A stretch of 33,220 nucleotides of DNA. Origin: Streptomyces hygroscopicus (GTDB lineage Bacteria; Actinomycetota; Actinomycetes; Streptomycetales; Streptomycetaceae). The first letter of the stretch is position 1, and the number at the start of each line of letters is the position of its first letter. The stretch covers positions 1 to 33,220 of the forward strand of contig NZ_LBMW01000069.1 in the NCBI RefSeq assembly GCF_026168105.1, in the 5' to 3' direction. The translations under genes were made by a program, and so were the position numbers. The notes under the pieces are model-generated. The model worked only from the letters and a program-made list of their open reading frames with translations. It searched no databases and was not told the origin of the DNA. This document shows positions 14,944 to 23,244 of the stretch, in pieces.

Positions 14944-15409
14944 TCGATCACCACACGCACCGACTCGGTGACCGCGGCCAGGTGCACGGGCGATCTGGCA
15001 CAGTCCGACGCCTTTGATCGCACCGGAGTACTGGCGGCCGGCGCCGACGCAGTCGGTCGAGGACTTCGCGTCCCCGGTCTCGTCCGCGACCAGAACCACG
15101 TCCTGACCGGCAAATTCACGCACGACCGGGCGGGCGATCCTCCCGGGCCCGGTCATGGTCGAACCTCGCCCGTGACAGCGGGAGCTGCAGCCGGTACGGG
15201 CCTGGATGCCCCAGGGCCTCAGCCGGCGTCCAGCAGTTCCGCGTGTCCACCTCCGTCAGCAGCCCTGTGATCATCTCCGCTGCCGTCGTACGCGCCTCAC
15301 GCCGCGCGAAGCAGCCCGCGATAGCATCCATCGCCGCCCGGAACGCCCGGCCCCACGCAGCCTGGGCTGTCGTGGCCTCCACGGCCACCTGGCCCTGAAA
15401 CGTCGTCAC
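14944..15409 (-). pseudogene. IS701-family transposase, N-terminal and first catalytic part
   Basis: Reading leftward from the GTG at 15409, the protein gives WGRAFRAAMDAIAGCFARRE, AAEMITGLLTEVDTRNCWTP and AEALGHPGPYRLQ. The frame shifts near 15125, after which it reads VVREFAGQDVVLVADETGDA and GAGRQYSGAIKGVGLCQIA. The DETG segment holds the first catalytic Asp. A further frameshift follows (VIDRALRRARDT), and similarity ends near 14944. It differs in sequence from the IS701 relic at 1890-2188. Confidence 0.7.
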
Positions 15410-15500
15410 AAACGTTCATGATCAAGGTGGCCGTACCTGTGCCCGCACCCGACCCCACAAGCCGCCGACCAGCACAGACGCCGGAACTACAACTGCCGTG
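15393..15500. repeat. IS-end repeat shared with 31783-31885
   Basis: GTCGTCACAAACGTTCATGA and the following GTGGCCGTACC and CCGCCGACCAGCACAGA are found again, slightly changed, at 31783-31860. At both places the segment lies just upstream of an IS701 transposase start read on the minus strand, so this is probably the left end of one IS701 subgroup. Confidence 0.6.
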
Positions 15501-15825
15501 TCTGGTGGAGAGGTTCGCCAGGTCGCTGCCGCATCTGGACGAGCGTCGGCGGCGTCTGGTGCTCGGGGCGGATGCCAGGGCACTGGGACGTGGCGGGATC
15601 CGTGTTGTTGCCCGCGCGGCGGGGGTGTTGCAGGACACCGTCTCTCGTGGGGCGGCGGAACTGGACTCGGGGCTGATGTCTGGTCGTGTCCGGGGCGCGG
15701 GTGGGGGTCGCAAGCGGCTACGTGAGAAGGATCCGCGGCTTTGCTGCGCTGCTGGCGATGGTGGAACCCGACCAGCGCAGTGATCCGGAGTTGGCGCTGC
15801 GGTGGACGACGAAGCCGACATGAGC
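15418..15825 (+). pseudogene. ISAzo13-family transposase, N-terminal fragment
   Basis: The frame reads LPHLDERRRRLVLGADARAL, GVLQDTVSRGAAELDSG and GRVRGAGGGRKRLREKDP, the N-terminal helix-turn-helix and linker of ISAzo13-type transposases. Near 15738 a frameshift moves the continuation AALLAMVEPDQRSDPELALR and WTTKPT into another frame, and similarity stops at about 15821. No catalytic domain remains. The start is uncertain because the first codons come from the adjoining IS701 end. Confidence 0.7.
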
Positions 15826-15902
15826 GCGTCGGCGAATGTCTTGTTCATGGCGTGCAGCAGATCGGGACTCGCCGAGGCAAGGTTCTCTTCCGCCAGGGGC
15901 AT
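15826..15902 (-). pseudogene. IS256-family (mutator) transposase, N-terminal scrap
   Basis: Reading leftward from the ATG at 15902, the peptide is MPLAEENLASASPDLLHAMN followed by KTFADALMS. That is the opening of IS256-type transposases (ASPDLLRxMVxTFxxALMSAEADALC). It is cut exactly where the family would continue with AEADAL and is joined head to head with the ISAzo13 fragment. Confidence 0.6.
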
Positions 15903-16100
15903 GCGGGGGCAGACTGTCCGGTGCGGTCATCGTGCTGATCTCCTTTGTGACTCGACATCTCGAAGATCAGCCGGTGGTCGTTCGTCTATGCGGACATCAG
16001 CCGGAAGCCGGCGCAAACCCCTGGGTCAGGTCGAACCCGTATACCACTTCCAAGGACGCAACCGCGGCGGCGTACCCACCGCCGGAAGGAAGGTCAGGAC
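15903..16100. promoter_or_regulatory. Upstream region of the ArsR-type regulator
   Basis: No gene. GGAAGGAAGG (16084-16093) is the ribosome site for the ATG at 16101. Promoter elements could not be assigned with confidence. Confidence 0.4.
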
Positions 16101-17192
16101 ATGGCGGTCACGCTCAACCTCCATGACGCACGGATCGAGGACGTGCACGTTGGGCTGTCATCGCTCTCGGAACTGATGGCTGTTCTGCACATCCTGGCCG
16201 AGCCCGATCACCACCCCGAGGCCCAGGCGCTCATGGAAGAGTTGGCTGCAGGACTTGACCAGGTCCTGCGCAACGAGCTCCGCGAGTTGTCGCCCCTGTG
16301 GGCCCGGTTGCGTTGCCGCCTGCTCTTTCCATTGCAGCTGCCCGCAGTGCAGGACTTCGGCCAGGAACTCGATCAACTGGCGCGCTTGCCGATCGATCGG
16401 TTCGTCGATTTGTGCGCCACCGGCGTGCTCGGCTTCCATCGGTCCGAGCTCACCGACCTGGACCTGGTCGAGGACACGGAGGCGGCACAGACCTTTGTCG
16501 CCCACTGTGAACGGCGCTCCTTCAGCCGCGGTGCCCTCGCACAGACCCTGGTGACCTCGCCCGATCGGCTGCGCGAGCGGCTGCTGACCTTTCTCACGGG
16601 GTGCCACGACAGCTTCTTCGCCGACCTCTGGGCGAGCGCCCGGCCCCGTACGGAGGCTGCCGCGGTACGCCTGCGGATGCAGCTGAGTAGTGGTCGGCCA
16701 GGTGTAGCGTTGGCCGGGCTGAGTCCCACCGCTCACCTCTCAGCGGCGGGCAGCCGCGTGCGCTACGACAAACTGATGACGGCCGACATCGCCGTCGGGC
16801 AACGGCAACTGCTCGTGATCCCGTCCGTGTACGGCTGGCCCCACCTGACGATCAAGGACGATCCCGGCTACCCGGTGATCTTGCATTTCGCTGTGCTGGA
16901 GGGGCGCCCGTCCGAGCAGATCTCGCTGCGGCACCTCAGTGAGAGGCTGAGCGCACTGGCCTCACCAGGGCGTATGGAGCTGTGCCGGCACCTCCTCGGC
17001 GAGCCTATTACCACCTCCGAACTGGCGGAGCGGCTCGGCATGGCCGAATCTCAGGTGTCCCGCAGCTTGCGGGTGCTGCGGGACGCTGGTCTGGTGGAGT
17101 CCGTGCGCGGCGGCAGGTTCGTGTACCACCGCTTGGATACCAATACTTTGCTCCGGCTCGGGCGGGACGTGCTGGCGACCGTCATGCGCTGA
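16101..17192 (+). CDS. ArsR-type transcriptional regulator with DUF5937-like N-terminal domain
   Basis: This 363-residue protein starts at the ATG at 16101 behind GGAAGGAAGG. The first 260 residues form a helical domain (IEDVHVGLSSLSELMAVLHI, ILAEPDHHP, YDKLMTADIAVGQRQLLVIP) common in long actinobacterial ArsR-family regulators. The last 90 residues are a winged helix: RLSALASPGRMELCRHLLGE, ITTSELAERLGMAESQVSRS as recognition unit, and LVESVRGGRFVYHRL as the wing. No metal-binding Cys motif is present, so it probably senses a small molecule rather than a metal. It converges on the scavenging operon, and its 3' end overlaps the antisense tail of the hydrolase gene by 231 bases. Regulation of that operon by this protein is plausible but only inferred. 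Confidence 0.85.
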   Translation: MAVTLNLHDARIEDVHVGLSSLSELMAVLHILAEPDHHPEAQALMEELAAGLDQVLRNELRELSPLWARLRCRLLFPLQLPAVQDFGQELDQLARLPIDRFVDLCATGVLGFHRSELTDLDLVEDTEAAQTFVAHCERRSFSRGALAQTLVTSPDRLRERLLTFLTGCHDSFFADLWASARPRTEAAAVRLRMQLSSGRPGVALAGLSPTAHLSAAGSRVRYDKLMTADIAVGQRQLLVIPSVYGWPHLTIKDDPGYPVILHFAVLEGRPSEQISLRHLSERLSALASPGRMELCRHLLGEPITTSELAERLGMAESQVSRSLRVLRDAGLVESVRGGRFVYHRLDTNTLLRLGRDVLATVMR

Positions 17193-19202
17193 CCTGGCCG
17201 CAGGCGGACGTTTCGGAGCGTGGGATCGTCCCGCCTGGCGCTGTTGTGGAGCAGTGTTCACGTCGGCTGTGCCGGTGCCGGGCGTGTTGTGCGGACTGAG
17301 CCACAGCAGAATGGCTGAGGGATGCTCGGCGTCCATATGGACGCGGTTGGTGGCGACCACCTTGCGCCGGGTGGCGGCCTCGGGTTGGCCGGTGTTGGAA
17401 TTGACGTCGAAGCGCGGGAAGTTGCTGGAGGAGATGTCCACGCGCAGTCGGTGTCCGGTGTGGAAGACGTTCGCCGTGTCGGGGGCGGTGATCTTGATTT
17501 GGTATACTTTGTCCGGCTTCAGCGGCTCGGGGTGTTCGAAGGATCGGTGGAAGCGGCAGCGGAAGATCCCCTCGGTGAGGTTCATGGCGAAGCCGTGCGG
17601 ATAGTCCTCGTTCGGCGGGTGGACGTCGATGAGCTTGACCGTGAAGTCGGTGTCTGGTGCGGTGGAGGAGACGTACAGCTGTGCGGTAACTGGACCGGTG
17701 ACCCGCAGCGGTCTGGTCAGTGGCTCGGTCACCAAGGAGATCACGTCCGGTCTGGTGTTGAGTGGCAGGTACGGCTTGCGTGCCCCGTAGAAGCGCGCGT
17801 CGGGCACCTGGTCGAAGGCGCCGCCGCTCATCACGGGCTCGCCCGAGGTGATCTGGCCGCCGAGGGTGGGCACCGGGTCGTGGGGGTCGAAGTCGTACGC
17901 GACGTGGGCCGCGGGCGCTCGCGGGCGGCGCCGGGAGAGCGTGCCGTCGACAGTGCAGTAGAAGGGCGTTTCCTGTGCCGCCGTGGGTGGCCACCGGGTG
18001 TCGGTCTCCCAGTGGCCTCCGTGCTGCATACGGCCGGCGGTGTCCCGTCGTCCGTCTCCACCGCCCATGAGGAAGTACTGCACTTTGGGGATCGTGTCGC
18101 CCATCTCGCCTGCCCCGAGCGCGGCGTTGAACCAGCGGCGGCGGAAGTGCAGATACGAGGCGTCGAGGTTGCCGCTGAGGGTGGCCTCGGGGCCGAAGTC
18201 CACGTCGCCCGCGTGGGTGACGCACCGTGCTCCGTGCGTCCACGGGCCCATCACCAGGTAGGTGGGGGCGGTCTTCAGCCGGTCGAGGGTGCGGAAGTTC
18301 TCGATCGTTGAGCGCACATAGGGGTCATACCAGCTAGCCATGTGCAGGGTCGGCACGTCGGGGAAGCGCTCGTAGCTGCCGCGGCCGTAGATGGCGGGTT
18401 GTTTCCAGTAGGCGCCGAAGGCGTCGTGGTTCCACTGCTCCAGCAGATAGCGCTCGTAGGCGGTGACGTGGCGCAGGGGGGAGACGCCGGGGCGCCAGGG
18501 CAGGACGCTGAACCAGTCCCGCAGGTCGGTCTCCGCGAAGGCTTTGCGGACCAGCGGGTCGCGTGATGCCTCTGGGCTCTCTTCGCCGTGTCGGAAGGCC
18601 CAGGTGACCTGCTTGAGTTCGAACGCGCCGCCCATACGCATGCCGGCCTCGTAAGCGCTGGCGAAGCCACCGGAGTCCATGAACATCGCCGCAAGATGGG
18701 GTGGTGCTTCGGCTGCGGCGGCGGACTGCACGTGCGCCGAGTAGGACACGCCCGTCATCGCCACCCGACCGTCGCACCAGGGCTGGGTGGCGATCCATTC
18801 CACCGTGTCGGCGCCGTCCGGGCCCTCGCCCAGGTATTTGACGAAGGTCCCCTGCGAGTCGCCCCGGCCGCGGGCGTCCTGCCGCACTACGTGGTAGCCG
18901 GCCCGTACGAAGAAGGCCGAGATCTCCTCCGGGGTCGGCAGGGGCTGCCCGTGTCGGCTCTGGTCGGAGCCGCGTTTCTCGCGCCGACCGTACGGGGTGC
19001 GTTCCAGGATGACTGGGCGCGGTCCGGGGTCAGGGTCGGTGGTGAAGAGGTCGGCGGCGAGGAGGATGCCGTCGCGCATCGGGACGGCGAGGGTGCGGCG
19101 CCATACCGGTTCGCGGCCGGGTCCGGCCTGCGGTCCCGGGACAATCGGCTCGGCCGGTCCCCCGGCCCCGGCGACGGGCTGGTGCTCAGTGGTCTGTGCC
19201 AT
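16962..19202 (-). CDS. CocE/NonD-family alpha/beta hydrolase (X-Pro dipeptidyl-peptidase-like) with antisense C-terminal extension
   Basis: The ATG at 19202 gives 746 residues; the family core needs about 640. The catalytic triad is readable: Ser153 in GVSYSAH, Asp293 in ASWYDPY and His323 in GPWTHGA. The N-terminal strand reads VPMRDGILLAADLFTTDPDP, and the C-terminal jelly-roll domain includes TDFTVKLIDVHPPNEDYPHG and GHRLRVDISSSNFPRFDVNS. Relatives hydrolyse cocaine-like esters, alpha-amino-acid esters, cephalosporin side chains or X-Pro dipeptides; no signal peptide is seen here. After DAEHPSAILLWLSP (about residue 637) the family ends. This frame runs on about 110 residues, the last 77 being antisense to the regulator gene, so the original stop was probably lost. 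It is the last gene of a five-gene operon, 17 bases after the binding protein. Confidence 0.85.
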   Translation of the reverse strand: MAQTTEHQPVAGAGGPAEPIVPGPQAGPGREPVWRRTLAVPMRDGILLAADLFTTDPDPGPRPVILERTPYGRREKRGSDQSRHGQPLPTPEEISAFFVRAGYHVVRQDARGRGDSQGTFVKYLGEGPDGADTVEWIATQPWCDGRVAMTGVSYSAHVQSAAAAEAPPHLAAMFMDSGGFASAYEAGMRMGGAFELKQVTWAFRHGEESPEASRDPLVRKAFAETDLRDWFSVLPWRPGVSPLRHVTAYERYLLEQWNHDAFGAYWKQPAIYGRGSYERFPDVPTLHMASWYDPYVRSTIENFRTLDRLKTAPTYLVMGPWTHGARCVTHAGDVDFGPEATLSGNLDASYLHFRRRWFNAALGAGEMGDTIPKVQYFLMGGGDGRRDTAGRMQHGGHWETDTRWPPTAAQETPFYCTVDGTLSRRRPRAPAAHVAYDFDPHDPVPTLGGQITSGEPVMSGGAFDQVPDARFYGARKPYLPLNTRPDVISLVTEPLTRPLRVTGPVTAQLYVSSTAPDTDFTVKLIDVHPPNEDYPHGFAMNLTEGIFRCRFHRSFEHPEPLKPDKVYQIKITAPDTANVFHTGHRLRVDISSSNFPRFDVNSNTGQPEAATRRKVVATNRVHMDAEHPSAILLWLSPHNTPGTGTADVNTAPQQRQAGRSHAPKRPPAARSAHDGRQHVPPEPEQSIGIQAVVHEPAAAHGLHQTSVPQHPQAAGHLRFGHAEPLRQFGGGNRLAEEVPAQLHTPW

Positions 19203-19219
19203 GTGAGGCTCTCGGTCGC

Positions 19220-20203
19220 TTACTTGCTCTGGTGCTGGTCGGAGCCGTTGACGGTGATCTTCGAGGCATCGATGGTGGACAGGGTCAGCGACCATTTGGC
19301 GAAGAGCTTGTCGTAGGTGCCGTCGTCGTGCAGGGCGCGCAGCGCCTGGGCGAGGACGGCGGCAAGGCCCGATCCCTTCTTGGCCTCGAAGCCGTAGATC
19401 GCCGTCGCCGCCGGCAGAGACTGCATGTCGGCGATCTTGACGGTGGCGAAGCGGCCGCTGGACTGGGCGCTCGCGGCCGTGTTGGAGGCGGTGGGGGCGG
19501 CGACGGCGTCGACCCGCTTGCTCTGCAATGCCAGGGCCGCGCTGCTCAGATCCGCGAAGACCTGCTCGTCGACGTCCTTCTTTCCTGCCTTCCGGCACTT
19601 GTCAGACTGTGCGGCGACCACGTTCTGCGTTCCGGCGCCCTTCTCGACGGCCACCTTCCGGCCGCACAGGTCCAGGCCGGCGCGGGGCTTGAACGAAGTC
19701 GCCGTGTTCACCATGACGGTGACGTTGCTCTTGGCGAAGTCGGCGAAGTCGACCTGCTGCTGCCGTTCGACGAAGTCGCCGGCCGGCGCGCTGAGGTCCA
19801 GCCGTCCTGACTTCAGGGAGGGGACCACCGCGTCGAACGTCGTCTTCTCCACGGTGATCTTCACGCCGAGCATGGAGGAGAACTGGGCCGCCAGATCCGG
19901 GACGAGCCCGGTGACCCTGCCGTCGGAGTCGAACGTGTTGTACGGGGAGTACTCGCTGACCCCGAGATCCAGGTGTCCCTTCTCCCGGTACGCAGCCGGC
20001 AGCTTGGCCTGCAGTGAGGTGTCGAGAGGGTGCAGGGCCACGGACACAGGCGAGGCGCTCGCCGACGCTTTGGCGGCGCCCGTGCTGGCAGATCCCACAG
20101 TGGAGTCGTCGACGGAGCAGGCGGTCAGGGCGAGGGCCGGCAGGAGGACACCGGTCACGGTTCTCACGGCCGTACGGGGGCGGGGCAGGGCGAACGAAGG
20201 CAT
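19220..20203 (-). CDS. Amino-acid ABC transporter solute-binding lipoprotein (family 3)
   Basis: From the ATG at 20203 the precursor has 327 residues; an in-frame ATG at 20233 is the alternative. A basic start and hydrophobic stretch end in the lipobox ALTAC, so the mature protein is anchored by its Cys on the outer face of the membrane. The body is a type-3 binding protein: LDLGVSEYSPYNTFDSDGRV, VPDLAAQFSSMLGVKITVEK, then SAPAGDFVERQQQVDFADFA and RALHDDGTYDKLFAKWSLT at the end. This class binds polar amino acids or small amino-acid-like molecules and delivers them to the HisM/ArtQ-type permease encoded at the head of the same operon. The ribosome site is weak, so translation probably depends on the preceding dipeptidase gene, whose stop is about 50 bases away. 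Confidence 0.9.
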   Translation of the reverse strand: MPSFALPRPRTAVRTVTGVLLPALALTACSVDDSTVGSASTGAAKASASASPVSVALHPLDTSLQAKLPAAYREKGHLDLGVSEYSPYNTFDSDGRVTGLVPDLAAQFSSMLGVKITVEKTTFDAVVPSLKSGRLDLSAPAGDFVERQQQVDFADFAKSNVTVMVNTATSFKPRAGLDLCGRKVAVEKGAGTQNVVAAQSDKCRKAGKKDVDEQVFADLSSAALALQSKRVDAVAAPTASNTAASAQSSGRFATVKIADMQSLPAATAIYGFEAKKGSGLAAVLAQALRALHDDGTYDKLFAKWSLTLSTIDASKITVNGSDQHQSK

Positions 20204-20255
20204 GTCGCTGTTCCATTTCTCGGGCGGGGACATCAGAAGGTGGGGGAAGGGGGGG

Positions 20256-21536
20256 TCAGCTGGTCCAGACGGCGGCGGCCACCCGCTGGACGTTTCCGCC
20301 GGCGATCTTGGCCACCTCCTCGTCGGAGTAGCCGTGCGCGAACAGCCAGCGGATCATGTTGCGCACCGACTCGCCGGGGTTCTCGCAGCCGCGGACGTAC
20401 TGCACGCTCCCGTGCGGCGGCAGCGCGGCTGCGGGGGTGTCGTCCTTGCCGAACAGGCCTGCGAAGACCCGGTGCCAGGCGACGTGGTCCCCGAAGTTGG
20501 TGTCGGGCCCCAGCGCCACGTGGTCGATGCCGACGAGGTCGAGGCAGCGCTCCAGGTGCTCCATGACGGAGTCCAGACAGTGCTGGGGGTGGGCGGCGGT
20601 GACCGTGGTGTGCGGTGCGGCCTCGATGCCGATGAAACCGCCGGTCTCGGCGCAGGCCTTGATCACTTCGTCGGGCTTCATCCGCGCGGTGGGCCACAGG
20701 GCGCGGGAGCCGGCGTGCGTGATGACCACGGGGGCGGTGGATCTGCGGGCTGCGTCCAGGGCGGTCTCGTCGCCGGTGTGCGAGACGTCCACGATGATGC
20801 CGAGATCGTTCATCCGGCGCAGGGCGCGCCGGCCGAGCAGAGTCAGTCCGGCGTCGCCGGTGTCGGCGAGTCCGGAGCCGAGCTGGTTGCTCTCGCTGTA
20901 GACGAGGCCGAGCAGCCGTACGCCGAGGCCGTGCAGGAGGTCGAGGCGGTCGATGTCGTTGCCGATGGGCGTGGCGGCTTCCAGGGTGAGGACGACGCCT
21001 ACCTTGCCGGCGGCGTGGGCCCGGCGGGCGTCATCGAGGGTGCGCACGGGCGTGATCAGGTTCTGGTGGGCCCAGTCCGACTGGCGCATGGCCAGGTCGC
21101 TGACGGCATCGTCCCAGTCCCACGGGGTGTGCGAGCGGATCATGCTCACCGCGGCCGGCCCGCCGTCGAAGAACAGGTCGACGCCGGAATGCGCGATGCC
21201 CTCGTACGGCGTGGCCTCGCGCCCGAGGCGCCGGTACTCGGCGAATTCGGCCGGGTCGGCGGGCCGCAGCGAGAGGTGGTCGTGGGCGGAGACGATGAGG
21301 TGGGTGTCCTCGAACTCCCGGGCCCGGCGCTCGACGTCCGCCTCCCAGTGGATCTGTCCGCCGGGCACCCGGCCGACGGCGGGGACGTACTCGAAGGTGC
21401 GGTGGTCGGCGCCGGCACGCAGGTACTGGTAGGAGTGGTACTCCTGCCACAACGCCAGCCGGTGGCGGGTCTTCTGGGGCAGGGGTATTCCGGCGGTGGA
21501 GGCGAGGCGGCCGTCGTCGGGGGAACCAGGGTTCAT
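20256..21536 (-). CDS. Membrane dipeptidase (peptidase family M19)
   Basis: The 426-residue protein starts at the ATG at 21536, overlapping the ATPase stop as ATGA. Metal ligands and catalytic residues of M19 zinc dipeptidases are all readable: HDH (85-87), the bridging Glu186 in LTLEAATP, His253 in VDVSHTGD, His274 in VITHAGSRAL and Asp345 in ALGPDTNFGD. These enzymes cleave dipeptides, including those with D-residues, and some hydrolyse beta-lactam rings of carbapenem type. There is no signal peptide, so it should act in the cytoplasm on what the transporter brings in. A 75-residue N-terminal extension precedes the usual domain start. Position between the ATPase and the binding protein indicates that uptake and cleavage are coupled. 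Confidence 0.92.
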   Translation of the reverse strand: MNPGSPDDGRLASTAGIPLPQKTRHRLALWQEYHSYQYLRAGADHRTFEYVPAVGRVPGGQIHWEADVERRAREFEDTHLIVSAHDHLSLRPADPAEFAEYRRLGREATPYEGIAHSGVDLFFDGGPAAVSMIRSHTPWDWDDAVSDLAMRQSDWAHQNLITPVRTLDDARRAHAAGKVGVVLTLEAATPIGNDIDRLDLLHGLGVRLLGLVYSESNQLGSGLADTGDAGLTLLGRRALRRMNDLGIIVDVSHTGDETALDAARRSTAPVVITHAGSRALWPTARMKPDEVIKACAETGGFIGIEAAPHTTVTAAHPQHCLDSVMEHLERCLDLVGIDHVALGPDTNFGDHVAWHRVFAGLFGKDDTPAAALPPHGSVQYVRGCENPGESVRNMIRWLFAHGYSDEEVAKIAGGNVQRVAAAVWTS

Positions 21537-22354
21537 GACATCACCTTGGAGAGGAAAGCTCGGGTGCGTTCGTGGGCGGGGGCGCTGATCAGCTGCTGGG
21601 GCGGCCCCTGCTCGACGATTCGCCCGTGGTCCATGAACACCACCCGGTCGGCAACATCCATAGCGAAACGCATCTCGTGGGTGACGATCAGCATGGTCAT
21701 GCCGTCGCGGGCGAGGTCCCGGATGACGGTCAGGACCTCCTGGACCATCTCCGGGTCGAGCGCCGAGGTCGGCTCGTCAAAGAGCATCACCTCGGGGCGC
21801 ATCGCCAGCGCCCGAGCGATGGCCACCCGTTGTTGCTGGCCGCCCGAGAGCTTGTCCGGGTAGCTGTCGAGCCGGTCCGCGAGCCCAACCCGGGCCATCA
21901 GCTGCTCGGCGCGGGCGTTCGCCTCCTCCTTGGAGAGCTTCAGCACCCGGCGCGGTGCCTCGGCGATGTTCTCGCGGGCTGTGAGGTGGGGGAAGAGGTT
22001 GAAGCTCTGGAACACCATGCCCATCGAGGCGCGCTGCACGGCAAGTTCCCTGCTTCCCAGCTCGACGAGGTGTTCGCCGGAGTGCCGGTAGCCGATGGGT
22101 CGGCCGCCGACGAGGACCAGGCCTTCGTCGGGAGCTTCGAGGTGGTTGACGCAGCGCAGCAGCGTGCTCTTGCCCGAGCCCGAAGGGCCGATGAGGCAGA
22201 CGGTTTCCCCGCGCCGGATTTCGAAGGTGACCCCGTGGAGCACTTCCGTGCCGCGAAACGATTTACGGATATCACGCAAGGAGACCAGCAAATCACTATG
22301 CGGGATGTAATCTGCTTCTTCGCGCGGATTCTGTCCATGCGAGGTGTCGTTCAC
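21533..22354 (-). CDS. Polar amino-acid ABC transporter ATP-binding protein
   Basis: The GTG at 22354 gives 273 residues and overlaps the permease stop as GTGA. A GGGAG ribosome site lies about six bases before it. Walker A is GPSGSGKST (56-64), the Q-loop is VFQSFNLFPHLT, the signature is LSGGQQQ (169-175), Walker B is VMLFDEPTSALD (189-200), and the switch His is in IVTHEMRFA. This is the GlnQ/HisP-type ATPase that powers uptake through the permease encoded just before it. The frame is open much further upstream, but that part is antisense-like reading of the permease gene and is not coding. Confidence 0.93.
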   Translation of the reverse strand: MNDTSHGQNPREEADYIPHSDLLVSLRDIRKSFRGTEVLHGVTFEIRRGETVCLIGPSGSGKSTLLRCVNHLEAPDEGLVLVGGRPIGYRHSGEHLVELGSRELAVQRASMGMVFQSFNLFPHLTARENIAEAPRRVLKLSKEEANARAEQLMARVGLADRLDSYPDKLSGGQQQRVAIARALAMRPEVMLFDEPTSALDPEMVQEVLTVIRDLARDGMTMLIVTHEMRFAMDVADRVVFMDHGRIVEQGPPQQLISAPAHERTRAFLSKVMS

Positions 22355-23244
22355 AGCGAGCTCCCGTTCGTTTTTGCTGCAGGCATGTGCTGGCGTGACA
22401 GGCGCCGCTCCAGTCGGTGCTGAAGGAATCCAAGAAAACCAGTAATGGTCATGTACCAGAGCGCAGCCACGATGAGCAGGGGAACTGTCTGGAAGTTCTT
22501 CGCATAGATGAGCTGCACCGAGTACAGCAGATCTGACAGGGAAATGACACTCACCAGAGAGGTCGCCTTGAGGAGCGAAATGACCTCGTTCCCCATGGGC
22601 GGCACGATCACCCGGGCAGCCTGCGGCGCAACGATGCGGAAGAACGTCTGCGTCGGCGTCATGCCGAGCGCGGCGGCGGCCTGCCACTGCCCCGACGGCA
22701 CCGAAAGCAGTCCGGAGCGGATCAACTCGGCGATGTATGCGGTCTGGTGGAGAGTGAGCCCGATGACGGCCGCACTCAGCGGGCCGATCAGCGCATTCGA
22801 GTCGAAGGTGACGAAGCGCGGCCCCCAGGGGATCCCCAGCGACAGCGTCGGGAAGAGCGCAGCAAGGTTGTACCAGAACAGCAACTGGACCAGCATCGGA
22901 ATGCTGCGGAACACCCATATGAACCCTGCGGACGCCAGGGCCAGGAGACGTGCCCGGCCGGTGCGCATCAGCGCGACGGCGGTGCCGAATACCAGGGAGA
23001 GCGCCATGGTGATGGCCGTCATTCCGACACTGACGCCGATACCCTTGAGGATCCTTATCTCGAAGAGGTAAGAACCGACAACACGCCATTCGAAGCGTGA
23101 ATTTGTCACCACCGTTGCGAATGTCATGGCGGTAAATAGGAGCATGGCCGAATTGGCGGCCAATACTCCAGGCCGACGACGTCTCAGTCGTTTAAGCCCG
23201 GCAGAATCCAGGCCAACCCCCGCCTTTTCCTCGGTTTTTGTCAT
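22351..23244 (-). CDS. Polar amino-acid ABC transporter permease (HisM/ArtQ type)
   Basis: The ATG at 23244, five bases after GAAGG, gives 297 residues; an in-frame TTG at 23277 is less likely. Five or six membrane helices are visible, starting with AANSAMLLFTAMTFATVV. The ATPase-docking EAA-like loop reads AAALGMTPTQTFFRIVAPQA. Family phrases include ASAGFIWVFRSIPMLVQLLF (the F-R-x-x-P-x-L motif) and ALIGPLSAAVIGLTLHQTAYIAELIRSG. Only one permease gene is present, so the channel is probably a homodimer. It is the first gene of the operon and is coupled to the ATPase gene by a 4-base overlap. Confidence 0.92.
   Translation of the reverse strand: MTKTEEKAGVGLDSAGLKRLRRRRPGVLAANSAMLLFTAMTFATVVTNSRFEWRVVGSYLFEIRILKGIGVSVGMTAITMALSLVFGTAVALMRTGRARLLALASAGFIWVFRSIPMLVQLLFWYNLAALFPTLSLGIPWGPRFVTFDSNALIGPLSAAVIGLTLHQTAYIAELIRSGLLSVPSGQWQAAAALGMTPTQTFFRIVAPQAARVIVPPMGNEVISLLKATSLVSVISLSDLLYSVQLIYAKNFQTVPLLIVAALWYMTITGFLGFLQHRLERRLSRQHMPAAKTNGSSL

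Noticed and set aside
19425..21863. An 812-codon open frame on the plus strand opposite the binding protein and dipeptidase genes.
   Set aside because: It is a mirror of high-GC coding on the other strand. The minus-strand genes have complete catalytic motifs and operon overlaps, while the plus frame reads as low-complexity Gly/Val/Arg sequence.
22355..23089. The upstream open extension of the ATPase frame, 245 extra codons.
   Set aside because: It overlaps the permease gene in another frame. The GTG at 22354 has a ribosome site and the 4-base overlap typical of the operon.
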